This document shows, one piece after another, positions 52,723-62,477 of a DNA stretch of 64,000 nucleotides (position 1 is the first letter of the stretch; every line of letters starts with the position of its first letter). The notes beneath the pieces were generated by a model, which was not told where the DNA came from, made no database searches, and saw only the letters and a list, made by a program, of their open reading frames with translations. The stretch is from Chthoniobacteraceae bacterium (GTDB taxonomy: Bacteria; Verrucomicrobiota; Verrucomicrobiia; Chthoniobacterales; Chthoniobacteraceae), in NCBI GenBank assembly GCA_947471505.1, contig CANIWM010000018.1:19941-83940 (forward strand), given 5' to 3'. The position numbers were made by a program, and so were the translations under genes.

Positions 52723-52802
52723 TCGCCCACTTACAAAAAATTACCGCGCCGCGCCGGAATGACGTTGAACTTTTCTGCGTATCCCCTTTTCTCCCCCGCT
52801 CT

Positions 52803-54050
52803 ATGCTCCGAATCCGTGCTTTTCAAGGCCTCGTGCCCGATCCCGCTCAAGTCGCAGACATTGCCTGCGTCCCGTATGATGTCCTGAATACTGAGGAGGC
52901 CCGCGTGCTGGCCGAGGGGAAACCAAACACTCTTCTCCGCGTGGATCGTGCAGAACTGGAACTACCAGCCGACACAAATCCCTACTCCGATGCGGTCTAT
53001 GCTCAGGCGAAGAAAAACTTCGAGCGCCTGCAATCCGTGGGCGCTCTCCGCCGCGAGAGTGCGCCCGCCATTTATCTCTACCAACAGCGCATGGGCGCGC
53101 ACACGCAGACGGGCCTCGCCGCTGTCTGCCACGTCGATGATTACGTCCACGAACGCGCCGAAAATCCGAACGCCAAAGACATCATCAAGAAGCACGAGAA
53201 GACGCGGAAAGACAAAGAAGACGACCGCACCAAACTCATCGGCACACTGAGCGCCGAGACCGGCCCCGTCTTCCTCACGTATCGTGGACAGCCGGAGATC
53301 GATGCCCTTATTGCTGCGCAGCAAAAGGGAACGCCGACTTACGATTTCACCGCACCCGATGGCATCCAGCACACCGTCTGGCGCATCATCGAGCCCTCAG
53401 TGCTGACCTTGCTTCAAGACGAGTTTGCAAAACTACCCGCCGCCTATGTCGCAGATGGGCACCACCGCACGGCAAGCGCCGCTCGCGTGGCGCTGGAGCT
53501 TCGCGGCAGGGGTGCGAGCACAGTGGATTCCGACTGGTTCCTGTGCGTGCTCTTCCCCGGCAATCAGCTCCAGATCATGCCCTACAACCGCACCGTGAAA
53601 GACCTGAACGGTCACACGAAAGAGCAGTTCCTCGCGAAAGTCGGCGCGGCATTTTCGCTGAGCCCGGCCACTTCCCCCAAGCCCGAGCAGCCCGGCGACA
53701 TCCGCATGTATCTCGACGGGCAATGGCACGCGCTCGCTTGGAAACCAGCCGCCGACGCCAACCCCATCGCACGCCTCGACGTGGAAGGGCTTCAGGTGCG
53801 CTTGCTCGCGCCCGTCCTCGGCGTGGACGACCCACGCACCAGCAAGCGCGTGGATTTCATCGGCGGCATTCGCGGGACGGATGAACTCGTGAAGCTCGTG
53901 GATAGCGGGAAAGCCGCCGTGGCTTTCTCGATGTATCCGACCACCGTGCAGCAGCTCATGGACATCGCCGACGCCGACCAAATCATGCCGCCGAAGAGCA
54001 CATGGTTTGAGCCGAAGCTGCGCTCGGGGCTGTTCGTGCATACGTTTTAG
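52803..54050 (+). CDS. DUF1015 family protein
   Basis: 415 residues. RAFQGLVPDPAQVADIACVPYDVLNTEEAR at the N-terminus and ADGHHRTASAARVA about residue 220 are signatures of DUF1015, a widespread cytoplasmic family with no settled function (some call it an HMP/serine-kinase-like or SerC-linked protein). Four bases precede the cobA-hemD gene, so they are probably co-transcribed. Confidence 0.88.
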   Translation: MLRIRAFQGLVPDPAQVADIACVPYDVLNTEEARVLAEGKPNTLLRVDRAELELPADTNPYSDAVYAQAKKNFERLQSVGALRRESAPAIYLYQQRMGAHTQTGLAAVCHVDDYVHERAENPNAKDIIKKHEKTRKDKEDDRTKLIGTLSAETGPVFLTYRGQPEIDALIAAQQKGTPTYDFTAPDGIQHTVWRIIEPSVLTLLQDEFAKLPAAYVADGHHRTASAARVALELRGRGASTVDSDWFLCVLFPGNQLQIMPYNRTVKDLNGHTKEQFLAKVGAAFSLSPATSPKPEQPGDIRMYLDGQWHALAWKPAADANPIARLDVEGLQVRLLAPVLGVDDPRTSKRVDFIGGIRGTDELVKLVDSGKAAVAFSMYPTTVQQLMDIADADQIMPPKSTWFEPKLRSGLFVHTF

Positions 54051-54053
54051 ATT

Positions 54054-55571
54054 ATGGCAAAAAACGAAAAAGGCATCTGCTTCCTCGCTGGCGCAGGACC
54101 GGGCGATCTCGGACTCGTGACTCTCAAAGTGCGCGATGAAGTCTCGCGGGCGGACGTGATTATTTACGACGCGCTGTGCAACCCGGAGATTCTCAAATGG
54201 GCACCGCAAACCGCCGAGATCATCTACGCCGGGAAGCGCGCCAACCAGCACGCGCTCAAGCAAGACGAGACGAACGCCCTGCTCGTCGCGAAGACCGCCG
54301 AGGGCAAGCGAGTCGTCCGGCTGAAGGGCGGCGATCCTTTTGTCTTCGGGCGCGGCGGCGAAGAGGCGGAGGAGTTGGCGAAGGCCGGGCTGCGGTTTGA
54401 AATAATCCCCGGCATCAGCTCGATCATCGCTGCGCCTGCGTATGCCGGCATCCCCGTCACGCACCGCGAACACACGGCGCAGTTCACCGTTTTCACTGGG
54501 CACGAAGACCCGACGAAGCCCGAAAGCACACTCGATTACGCGGCGCTCGCGGCAAATCCCGGCACGAAGATCATGCTGATGGGAGTGGAGCGCATCGGCG
54601 TCGTCGCGGCAGAACTCATCAAGCACGGAGCAATCGCCGTTTTGCCCGTGGCCCTCGTCCGCTGGGGTACGACGGGGCGGCAGGAGACGCTCGTCGGCAC
54701 GCTCGGCGACATCGCGGGAAAGGTCGCGGCGAGTGGGTTCAAAGCGCCCGCCGTCTGCATCATGGGCGAAGTCGTTTCGCTGAGGGAAAAGCTAAACTGG
54801 TTCGAGACGCGCCCGCTTTTTGGCAAGCGCATCGTCGTCACCCGCACGCGCAAGCAAGCCGGGGCGCTGTCCTCGAAGCTGCGGGAACTCGGGGCCGATG
54901 TCATCGAGCTGCCGACCATCCGCGTCGAGCCGCCGAAGGACCTACTGGAGTTCGGCCAGCTCGTCCGCGACACCTACACGTATGATTGGCTCGTCTTCAC
55001 CTCGCCGAACGGCGTGGAGGCATACTTCGAGATGTTCTACCGCATCTTCAAAGACGCGCGGGAAATCGGCGGCGTGCGCATCGCCGCCATCGGCCCCGCG
55101 ACCGCTGCGAAGGTGCGCGAATACCACCTCACCGTGGACCTCCAGCCGGAGGAATTCGTCGCCGAGGGAGTCGTCGCCGCATTTAAAAAAGAAGGCGATG
55201 TGGAGAACCTGAAAATCCTCATCGCTCGCGCCGAGACCGCCCGCGACGTGCTGCCCGAGACGCTCAGCAAGCTCGGCGCAATCGTGGATGTCGCCGTGGC
55301 CTACCGCACCGTCCCCGAGACGGAAGACGTGAGCGGCGGCGTGGCGCGGTTCCGCGAAGAAGGCGCAGACCTCATCACCTTCACCAGCTCCTCCACCGTG
55401 GAAAACTTCCTCGCGTTGAAACTCCCGATGCCCGCCGGGATGAAGGTCGCCAGCATCGGCCCCATCACCTCGAAAACCGTGAAAGACCACGGCCTCGCCG
55501 TGGATGCCGAAGCAAAAAACTTCGACATCCCCGGTCTCATCGCTGCGATCGAAAAACTCTACGGAGCGTAG
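54054..55571 (+). CDS. cobA-hemD: Uroporphyrinogen-III methyltransferase-synthase fusion (CobA-HemD)
   Basis: 505 residues. Residues 1-245 are a SAM-dependent uroporphyrinogen-III C-methyltransferase (LAGAGPGDLGLVTLK, RLKGGDPFVFGRGGEEAEEL, YAGIPVTHREH). Residues about 255-505 are uroporphyrinogen-III synthase (RIVVTRTRKQAGALSSKLRELGAD, LVFTSPNGVEAYF, LITFTSSSTVENFL). Together they close hydroxymethylbilane to uroporphyrinogen III and methylate it to precorrin-2, the branch to siroheme and cobalamin. Siroheme is needed by the NirA encoded at 3632. CysG-type Fe-chelatase/oxidase is not in the window. Confidence 0.93.
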   Translation: MAKNEKGICFLAGAGPGDLGLVTLKVRDEVSRADVIIYDALCNPEILKWAPQTAEIIYAGKRANQHALKQDETNALLVAKTAEGKRVVRLKGGDPFVFGRGGEEAEELAKAGLRFEIIPGISSIIAAPAYAGIPVTHREHTAQFTVFTGHEDPTKPESTLDYAALAANPGTKIMLMGVERIGVVAAELIKHGAIAVLPVALVRWGTTGRQETLVGTLGDIAGKVAASGFKAPAVCIMGEVVSLREKLNWFETRPLFGKRIVVTRTRKQAGALSSKLRELGADVIELPTIRVEPPKDLLEFGQLVRDTYTYDWLVFTSPNGVEAYFEMFYRIFKDAREIGGVRIAAIGPATAAKVREYHLTVDLQPEEFVAEGVVAAFKKEGDVENLKILIARAETARDVLPETLSKLGAIVDVAVAYRTVPETEDVSGGVARFREEGADLITFTSSSTVENFLALKLPMPAGMKVASIGPITSKTVKDHGLAVDAEAKNFDIPGLIAAIEKLYGA

Positions 55572-55592
55572 GGTAAAGTGGTCGTCCTTAGC

Positions 55593-56846
55593 ATGGGTAA
55601 GAATTACACGGTCTTCGCACTCGCGCTGCTCTCCCTCCCGCTTGCCGCCGAGGATTTCCAAGGCTCCGATCATCCTCTGGAGTATGATCAGGAGCCGATC
55701 AAATACAGCGAGACGCAGCCCAACGACCCGGTTGCCGCGCTTCAGGCGAAGATACTAAGCGGCGAGGTGAGCCTCGGGTGGGACGACAAATTCGGCTACC
55801 TGCCCGCTGTCCTCGATGCCTTCAAAGTGCCTCGCGCCTCGCAGATGCTGGTCTTTTCCAAATCCTCCCTGCAACGAAAGAACATCTCGCCCGACAATCC
55901 CCGCGCCATCTTTTTCAACGACGACGTTTACATCGGCTACGTCCCCGGCGCACCGCTGATGGAAATCTCTGCCGTGGATCCCCTTCTCGGCGGCACGTTC
56001 TACTCGCTGGAGTTGGAGAAAGTGCGCAAGCCCAAGTTCGTCCGCAGCACCGAGTGCCTCTCCTGCCACGGCGGGCAGCGTTCGCTCGGCGTGCCGGGGC
56101 ACATCCTCCGCAGCGTGCCCACGGACGAAGCAGGCGAACTCCTCACGCAAGAAGAAGTCCGCGACATCAACCACTGCACGCCCATCGCAGACCGCTGGGC
56201 CGGATGGTACGTCACCGGAAAATCCAGCGCCCATCGCGGCAATCTCAACGGAGAAAAAGACCTCGCCACTTTCAAAGACGACCCGCTCGCCAAGGCCAAC
56301 GCCAGCGACCTCAGCGCCTACTTCGATCAGTCCAAGCACCTCACTACCGGCAGCGACATCGTCGCTTTCATGGTCCTCGAACATCAGGCCCACATGCACA
56401 ACTACATCGCCCGGCTCAACATTGATGCCCGGCAGATGCTCGCCGCGTACGGCCACGTCCGCTACATGCGCTCGCAGGTTAGCGCCTTTTTGCGCTACCT
56501 CCTTTTTACCGAAGAAGCACCGCTCCTCTCGCCCGTCAGCGGCGACCCGGCATACGTCCAAGCCTTCACCGCCACATCCATCCGCGACAGCAAGGGCCGC
56601 AGCCTCCGCGACTTCGATTTGCAAACGCGGATGTTCAAGTATCCCTGCAGCTTCCTTATCTACACGCAGTCGTTCGACGCGATGGCTGAGCCGATTAAGG
56701 CCGTCATCCTGCAAAAGCTCTTCGACATCCTTACAGGCAAAGAGACCGACGAGCAGTTCGCGAAAATAGCCGCCGAAGACCGTCTCGCAGTGCTTGAGAT
56801 CCTGCGGGAAACGAAGAAGAACCTCCCCGACTATTGGCGAAATTGA
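55593..56846 (+). CDS. Secreted c-type cytochrome domain protein
   Basis: 417 residues from ATG 55593, with signal MGKNYTVFALALLSLPLAA. A single heme site CLSCHGG lies near residue 158. The rest (GYLPAVLDAFKVPRASQMLVFSKSSLQRKNI, RWAGWYVTGKSSAHRGNL) is a pattern I know from uncharacterised monoheme proteins in several phyla. Probably a periplasmic redox or copper-linked protein; substrate unknown. Seven bases separate the cobA-hemD stop from an earlier GTG. Confidence 0.75.
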   Translation: MGKNYTVFALALLSLPLAAEDFQGSDHPLEYDQEPIKYSETQPNDPVAALQAKILSGEVSLGWDDKFGYLPAVLDAFKVPRASQMLVFSKSSLQRKNISPDNPRAIFFNDDVYIGYVPGAPLMEISAVDPLLGGTFYSLELEKVRKPKFVRSTECLSCHGGQRSLGVPGHILRSVPTDEAGELLTQEEVRDINHCTPIADRWAGWYVTGKSSAHRGNLNGEKDLATFKDDPLAKANASDLSAYFDQSKHLTTGSDIVAFMVLEHQAHMHNYIARLNIDARQMLAAYGHVRYMRSQVSAFLRYLLFTEEAPLLSPVSGDPAYVQAFTATSIRDSKGRSLRDFDLQTRMFKYPCSFLIYTQSFDAMAEPIKAVILQKLFDILTGKETDEQFAKIAAEDRLAVLEILRETKKNLPDYWRN

Positions 56847-56924
56847 ACGCCCCGGAAGCACCGTGGTCAAAAGGTCATGCTTCCGACCTTGCCGAGAATC
56901 CAACGCCCTGCCACCGTCCGCTCC

Positions 56925-57215
56925 GTGAAATATCTATCGCTCCTCGCACTTACTTTCCTCGGCGGCTGCCACACCTTTACGCAGCTCAGTGTCACCGACC
57001 TTTCCGGCGATCCGATCTCTACATGGGTCGCGGAGGGCCGCGTCCGCAAAGTGCCCGAGGGCTACCTCATCAAAGCCGTCGAACGCAACACCCCGACGCC
57101 CTACGCCACAAATAATCGTTACCCGAACGGGCGCGCCGCCACCGTCATCGGACCAAACATTATCCTGCAAGAAATCGACAAGCCCGCATGGCTCGTCGAA
57201 CTCGACGGAAAGTAA
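56925..57215 (+). CDS. Small putative lipoprotein
   Basis: 96 residues from GTG 56925 (VKYLSLLALTFLGGC); ATG 56877 would add 16 residues. A lipobox LGGC puts the acylated cysteine near residue 15. The mature part (VTDLSGDPISTWVAEGRVRKVPEGYLIKAVERNT) has no recognised family. Between the cytochrome and DUF4380 genes on the same strand. Confidence 0.62.
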   Translation: MKYLSLLALTFLGGCHTFTQLSVTDLSGDPISTWVAEGRVRKVPEGYLIKAVERNTPTPYATNNRYPNGRAATVIGPNIILQEIDKPAWLVELDGK

Positions 57216-57221
57216 TCCTCG

Positions 57222-58208
57222 ATGCGCCGCGCTCTTCTCCTCCTTGCCGTCGCATTAAGCGTCCGCGCCGATACGCTGGTGGAGAAGACCACCTTCCGCG
57301 ATGCGCCCGCGTGGCGGATCACCGATGGCATCACCGAGGCGATCATCGTCCCGTCCTACGGCGGACGCCTCATGCGCTATGGAAAGATCGGCGGGGAAAA
57401 TTGGCTCTGGAACGGGCAACCCGACGAACTGGGCGAATACATGCGCTGGGGTGGCGACAAAACCTACCCGGGCCCGCACAGCATGTGGAGGTTCACCGCA
57501 AAGAAAAGCTGGCCACCACCCGCGCCGGACACCACCGAGCACGCGGTGGAGAAAACGGCGACTGGCATCATCACCACCAGTCCGCCTTGGGATGACTACG
57601 GCGGCGCGAGAGTCGTCCGAGAGTATGCTTTTGAAAACGGCGACCTCGTCATCCATCACCGCATCACCCGTGTCGCAGACAGCGCCGTGCCCGTCGCCGT
57701 GTGGGTCATCACCCAATGCGAACCGAGCATCGCCTACATCCCGCTCCCCAAAAAATCGCCCTACAAAGACAATGTCTTTTGGTTCGACTGGTCCAAGCGC
57801 AGCACTGGCGAAAACCTCGTCTCTCCCACTCTGCTCGAAATCCGCCCCACCGTTGGAGAAGTATTCAAGCTCGGCGCACACCCCGAGCGACCCGCACTCG
57901 CCGCAGTCCGCAACGGCATGCTCTTTCTCCAGCGCGCAGAAGTCGAAATCACCGTAAAAGGCGAAGCCGCCCCGCGCCGAGCCCCACGCGACCCCGGAGC
58001 GCAATACCCCGAGGGAGCCGACGGTGCCGGGCTCTCCGTGGAGTTTTACCACCACAACCTCCCGCCGCCGCGCCACTACATTGAGCTCGAACTCCTCTCC
58101 CCGCTCCGCCCGGCACGCGAAGGAGCAGCGCTCACCACCCGGTGGAGCCTCCACGACATCGGAGCCCGCCCAGCCGCAGAAGCCGCAGCGGAACTGCTGC
58201 AAAAGTAG
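57222..58208 (+). CDS. Secreted DUF4380-like protein
   Basis: 328 residues, signal MRRALLLLAVALSVRA. PSYGGRLMRYGKIGGENWLWN and WGGDKTYPGPHSMW are typical of DUF4380, a beta-sandwich family related to galactose-mutarotase-like folds. Probably binds carbohydrate in the periplasm. Six bases after the lipoprotein gene. Function not known. Confidence 0.75.
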   Translation: MRRALLLLAVALSVRADTLVEKTTFRDAPAWRITDGITEAIIVPSYGGRLMRYGKIGGENWLWNGQPDELGEYMRWGGDKTYPGPHSMWRFTAKKSWPPPAPDTTEHAVEKTATGIITTSPPWDDYGGARVVREYAFENGDLVIHHRITRVADSAVPVAVWVITQCEPSIAYIPLPKKSPYKDNVFWFDWSKRSTGENLVSPTLLEIRPTVGEVFKLGAHPERPALAAVRNGMLFLQRAEVEITVKGEAAPRRAPRDPGAQYPEGADGAGLSVEFYHHNLPPPRHYIELELLSPLRPAREGAALTTRWSLHDIGARPAAEAAAELLQK

Positions 58209-59495
58209 CTACGCTTGCGCCACCGGCACGAGGATGGCGTCGCGCATCCCGTGGACGATCTTTTTATCCGCCGGGACGATCGTAGCGAGCGCACCACCGA
58301 GTTGCACTTCGCCTTCGGTGACGAAGTAATATGGGCAAAGACGAACGCGACCTTTCATCGTGCGAACTTCGCCCGTCGCAGGGTCGAAATACGGATGCTC
58401 GATGAGCCGCGTGTGGGCGAATCGCATGAGCACGTTTGGGTGATGTGGAAAGTCGGCAAGCGCGCCTGCGATGGCCGCAGCCCACTCCGTCTGCGACACA
58501 TCGGAGCCGATGGTCACGCCTCGGCTGCCCCACGCCTCGGGGGAAAAGCCGCTGACTTTGAGCACGAGGTCACGCTGCTTTTGGGAGAAAGCGGCGAGTT
58601 CATCCCACGAGTGGATTTCAAGGCCGGGGATGACAGCGTGGTGCGGCAGCGGTGTGGGGTCGAGCGCCCAGGACATCGGGATATGCTTCTGCAATTCCAG
58701 CCAGTGATTCTCCCGTAGCTCGCGCCGCCAGAAGTCGCGCAACGGGCGCATCCAGAAGAGCGCGAGCCACAGTTTCTCCTCCAGCCACGGCTTGATGGGT
58801 GGCGTGATGCGCGCGGTGCTTTCGAGGATTTGCTGGATGCCGGAGATGTTCGGCAGATCGAACAGCTCGAAGAAACGGTAGAGCGATTCGGACGTGGGCT
58901 TCGCGTGCTCGGCGGATTGGACAGTCCAGTTTGCATCCGCGACAGAACGAGCGAGCCACTGCATCTCGGGGCGATAAGTAGAGGACTCTTCGCTCACGAG
59001 AATGTCCGCCTTTTCGCCAAGGATACTGCGGAAGCCGCGCATCATTCCATCGCCGCCGCCGACGAGGTCAAAGCCCGCGCTCGCATACGTCTGCGAGAGC
59101 CAACCTGTGAGCCCTATGCCGCCAGGCACGCTGTCCAGTTCAGTAATTGCGAAGCCTTCCGGCGTGAGCAGCAAGTCGGGCCGGATGACGCGCGGCAGGT
59201 CGGCGCGAAACTTTTTTTGCCGGGCAAAATCGAGCAGCTCGGCGGGCTTCCCACGGTCGAGGTAATCGGCGACCCACGCGGGCGCTTTGCCGGAGAGGCT
59301 GCGGTAATAGAGATCATTCGCCGCACGCTGGAAGAGCTGGAGCCGATGGCCGAGCCTCTCAAGTTGCTGGACGGTCGCCGCGTCGAGCAGCAGCGGTTGC
59401 GGGGAAAAGAGGAAGTCTTTCTCCGCAAAAAGCCCCTCGGGTGGAAAGGCGGCTCGGAGTTGTGCTTGGGGGAGTTGCAGCGCGCTTGGGCTCAT
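58209..59495 (-). CDS. Hypothetical protein, distant ATP-grasp/glutathionylspermidine-synthase-like
   Basis: 428 residues from ATG 59495, whose first base overlaps the proA stop (TAATG). Segments RADLPRVIRPDLLLTPEGF, AITELDSVPGGIGLTGW, ALFWMRPLRDFWRRELRENHWLELQKHIPMSW and RFAHTRLIEHPYFDPATGEVRTMKGRVRLCPYYF resemble the circularly permuted ATP-grasp fold at a distance, so ligase activity is possible. Coupled to proA, suggesting an amino-acid or gamma-glutamyl link. I am not sure of the family. Confidence 0.6.
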   Translation of the reverse strand: MSPSALQLPQAQLRAAFPPEGLFAEKDFLFSPQPLLLDAATVQQLERLGHRLQLFQRAANDLYYRSLSGKAPAWVADYLDRGKPAELLDFARQKKFRADLPRVIRPDLLLTPEGFAITELDSVPGGIGLTGWLSQTYASAGFDLVGGGDGMMRGFRSILGEKADILVSEESSTYRPEMQWLARSVADANWTVQSAEHAKPTSESLYRFFELFDLPNISGIQQILESTARITPPIKPWLEEKLWLALFWMRPLRDFWRRELRENHWLELQKHIPMSWALDPTPLPHHAVIPGLEIHSWDELAAFSQKQRDLVLKVSGFSPEAWGSRGVTIGSDVSQTEWAAAIAGALADFPHHPNVLMRFAHTRLIEHPYFDPATGEVRTMKGRVRLCPYYFVTEGEVQLGGALATIVPADKKIVHGMRDAILVPVAQA

Positions 59496-60766
59496 TATCC
59501 CCTCACCTGCCCGTTGCCACGCAGGACGTATTTGTAGGTGGTCAATTCCTCCAGCGCCATCGGGCCGCGAGCGTGGAGCTTGTCGGTGGAGATTCCAATC
59601 TCCGCCCCAAACCCAAACTCGCCTCCGTCGGTGAAGCGCGTGCTGGCATTCCAATAAACGGTCGCGCTATCCACTTCGGCGAGGAAACGCTCAGCCTCGG
59701 CAGCGTTTTCGGTGATGATGCAATCGCTGTGATGCGAGCCGTGCGTCTCGATATGCTCGATGGCTTCGGCAGGTGAATCGACGACTTTCACCGCAAGGAT
59801 CAGGTCGAGGAATTCCGTGCGGAAATCGTTTGGCGTGGCGTGCGTCACGAGTTGAGCGTTGAGCGTTGAGAGTTGAGAGAACGCCCGATCGTCGCAGCGG
59901 AGTTGCACGCCTTTTTCTAAAAGGGCATGGCCTACGGTGCTGGTGAAGTTTTCGAGGACGGCGGAGTGGACGACCACGGTCTCGATGGCGTTGCAGACGC
60001 CGGGGCGCTGCACTTTGGCGTTGAGGATGAGGGCTTCGGCCATCGCGAGGTCGGCGGCGGCGTCCACATACATGGCGCAGATGCCGTCGTAGTGCTTGAT
60101 AACGGGCATCCGAGCGTGGCGGACGACGGTTTCGATGAGCCCTTTGCCGCCGCGCGGGACGATGCAGTCGAGGTATTGATCCATCTCGCACATGTGCCGC
60201 ACGGCTTCGCGGTCGGTGACGGGGATGAGCAGGATCGCATCGGCAGGCAACCCTGCTTTTGCGCCGCCCCGCGAGAGCGCGCTGGCGATCGCGACGTTGC
60301 TCTCGATGCTCTCGCTGCCGCCGCGAAGGATGGTTGCGTTGCCCGTCTTCGCGCAGAGGACGGCGGCGTCGGCGGTGACGTTCGGGCGGGATTCGTAGAT
60401 GATGCCGATGACGCCGATGGGCACGCGCTTTTTCTGGATGTGGAGGCCGTTGGGCCGCGTCCAATCGCGGATGGATTCGCCCACTGGATCGGGCAACGCC
60501 GCAACCTGCCGCACACCGTCCGCCATCGCGGTAAGGCGCTTCGCGTTGAGCGTGAGACGGTCGAGCATCGCCGCGCTGAGACCATTGGCCCGAGCCTTCT
60601 CCAAATCGCGGGCATTGGCGGCGAGGATGTCGGCCTCAGCAGCCATCAACTCGTCCGCCATCGCGATGAGGCCCGCGTTTTTTTGCTCCGTGGTGATCTG
60701 GCGCATCAGCCGCGCAGCAGCCCGCGCGCGCCGTCCGTATTCAAGAATCTGTTCCGCAAGTGTCAT
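59495..60766 (-). CDS. proA: Gamma-glutamyl phosphate reductase
   Basis: 423 residues. The catalytic cysteine is in RPGVCNAIETVVVH; the NADPH site includes VPIGVIGIIYESRPNVTADAAVLC and ILRGGSESIESN. It reduces gamma-glutamyl phosphate in proline synthesis. The proB kinase gene is not in the window. Its stop overlaps the next gene. Confidence 0.96.
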   Translation of the reverse strand: MTLAEQILEYGRRARAAARLMRQITTEQKNAGLIAMADELMAAEADILAANARDLEKARANGLSAAMLDRLTLNAKRLTAMADGVRQVAALPDPVGESIRDWTRPNGLHIQKKRVPIGVIGIIYESRPNVTADAAVLCAKTGNATILRGGSESIESNVAIASALSRGGAKAGLPADAILLIPVTDREAVRHMCEMDQYLDCIVPRGGKGLIETVVRHARMPVIKHYDGICAMYVDAAADLAMAEALILNAKVQRPGVCNAIETVVVHSAVLENFTSTVGHALLEKGVQLRCDDRAFSQLSTLNAQLVTHATPNDFRTEFLDLILAVKVVDSPAEAIEHIETHGSHHSDCIITENAAEAERFLAEVDSATVYWNASTRFTDGGEFGFGAEIGISTDKLHARGPMALEELTTYKYVLRGNGQVRG

Positions 60767-60952
60767 CTCTTCTCACTGCGCACGAGCGGCGGCAGAGTCA
60801 AGCGAGCAGCCCACCGTGCGCACTGGTCGGCCTATGGCTCAAAACGCAAAATGACCGAAGTGCTCACAATTTAGCGCGTTCGTCGCACGATTTTGCTTTG
60901 CACGGAAGGGCGCGCTCGCAATGTTCCGACCTTTCTCGTGAGCAACGAATCC

Positions 60953-62476
60953 ATGAACAATCCACTTCGTGAGGGGCTATCAAATCGGCCAATGCCCCAG
61001 CCGTGCAATGTCGTTATCTTTGGTGCGTCGGGCGATCTGACGTTCCGCAAACTGATCCCGGCGCTTTACAACCTCGCAGCCGATGGAGACTTGCCGGGAG
61101 CGGCAAATATCATCGGTTTTGCCCGCCGGGATAAGTCCGACGAAACTTGGCGCACCGAGCTGAAGGAGACGACCGCGAAGTGCTCGCGCTCGGGCCTCAG
61201 CGAGGAAATCTGGGCCGGCTTTTCCAAGCGCATCTATTACCACGTCTCCGAGTTTGGCGACGCAGCGGGATACAAGGCGCTGGCAGAGAAACTCGACGCT
61301 CTCGATGCAGCCTCCGGCACACGCGGCAACCGCCTTTTTTATCTCTCGGTCTCGCCAACGGAATACGAGGGCATCTTCAATCAACTCGCTGCTGCGGGGC
61401 TGAATGATGCGAAGATTGGCGCTTGGACACGCGTCATCGTAGAGAAGCCGTTCGGCACCGACTCCGCCACCGCGAAAGCGCTGAACGAGTGCATCGCCAA
61501 AGCATTCCAAGAGCGCGACACGTATCGCATTGATCACTATCTCGGCAAGGAGACGGCGCAAAACATCATGGTCCTCCGCTTTGCGAATAGCATCTTGGAG
61601 CCGCTGTGGAATCACCGCTACGTGGACCACGTCCAGATCACCAGCGCCGAGACGCTCGGAGTCGAAGGGCGCGGGCCTTATTACGACAAAGCGGGCGCGC
61701 TGCGCGACATGGTGCAGAGCCATCTCGTCCAGCTCATGTGCCTCGTCGCCATGGAGCCGCCATCGAGCCTCAGCGCCGATGCGATCCGCGATGAGAAAGT
61801 GAAAGTCGTCCGTGCGCTCCGGCGTCTCGAAGGCGACGGCGTGGGCCGCGACATCGTGCGCGGGCAATACGACGAAGGCAGCATCGGCGGCAAGCAAGTG
61901 CCCGCTTACCGCACCGAAGAGCGCGTGAACCCGAAGAGCGAGACGGAGACGTTCGTCGCCCTGCGGATGCACGTAGATAACTGGCGCTGGCACGGCGTCC
62001 CCTTCTACATGCGCGTCGGAAAGCGGCTCGCAAAAGGCGGCGCGGAAATCGCCATCCAGTTCAAAGAAGCACCCGGCGTGCTCTTTAACACCGCCGAAGC
62101 CCCGCTCGGCGCGAACCAGCTCGTCATCCGCATCCAGCCCGACGAAGGAGTCTCCCTCCGCCTGCAATGCAAAGTGCCCGGCAGCACCCTTCGCATTGAG
62201 CCGGTGAAGATGGATTTCCACTACGGCACGAGCTTTGGAAAACAGAGCCCCGAAGCCTACGAACGCCTCATCCTCGACGCCATGAGCGGCGACGCCACCC
62301 TCTTCGCCCGCCGCGACGAAGTCGAAGAAGCATGGCGCTACGTCGATGTCATCGAAAACGCATGGCACGCCAGCGAAAACCCGCCGCCGCTTTGCCCATA
62401 CGCCTCCGGTTCATGGGGACCGAAGGAAGCCGACGAACTTTTGAGCCGCGATGGTCGCGAATGGCGGAGGATGTAA
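60953..62476 (+). CDS. zwf: Glucose-6-phosphate 1-dehydrogenase
   Basis: 507 residues from ATG 60953; the reading from TTG 60893 is an extension. The NADP site is VVIFGASGDLTFRKLIPALYNL and the active-site motif is YRIDHYLGKETAQNIM. It begins the oxidative pentose phosphate pathway. opcA follows directly, the arrangement seen in actinobacteria and cyanobacteria. NADPH made here would feed the diflavin reductase of nitrite reduction. Confidence 0.95.
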   Translation: MNNPLREGLSNRPMPQPCNVVIFGASGDLTFRKLIPALYNLAADGDLPGAANIIGFARRDKSDETWRTELKETTAKCSRSGLSEEIWAGFSKRIYYHVSEFGDAAGYKALAEKLDALDAASGTRGNRLFYLSVSPTEYEGIFNQLAAAGLNDAKIGAWTRVIVEKPFGTDSATAKALNECIAKAFQERDTYRIDHYLGKETAQNIMVLRFANSILEPLWNHRYVDHVQITSAETLGVEGRGPYYDKAGALRDMVQSHLVQLMCLVAMEPPSSLSADAIRDEKVKVVRALRRLEGDGVGRDIVRGQYDEGSIGGKQVPAYRTEERVNPKSETETFVALRMHVDNWRWHGVPFYMRVGKRLAKGGAEIAIQFKEAPGVLFNTAEAPLGANQLVIRIQPDEGVSLRLQCKVPGSTLRIEPVKMDFHYGTSFGKQSPEAYERLILDAMSGDATLFARRDEVEEAWRYVDVIENAWHASENPPPLCPYASGSWGPKEADELLSRDGREWRRM

Positions 62477-62477
62477 T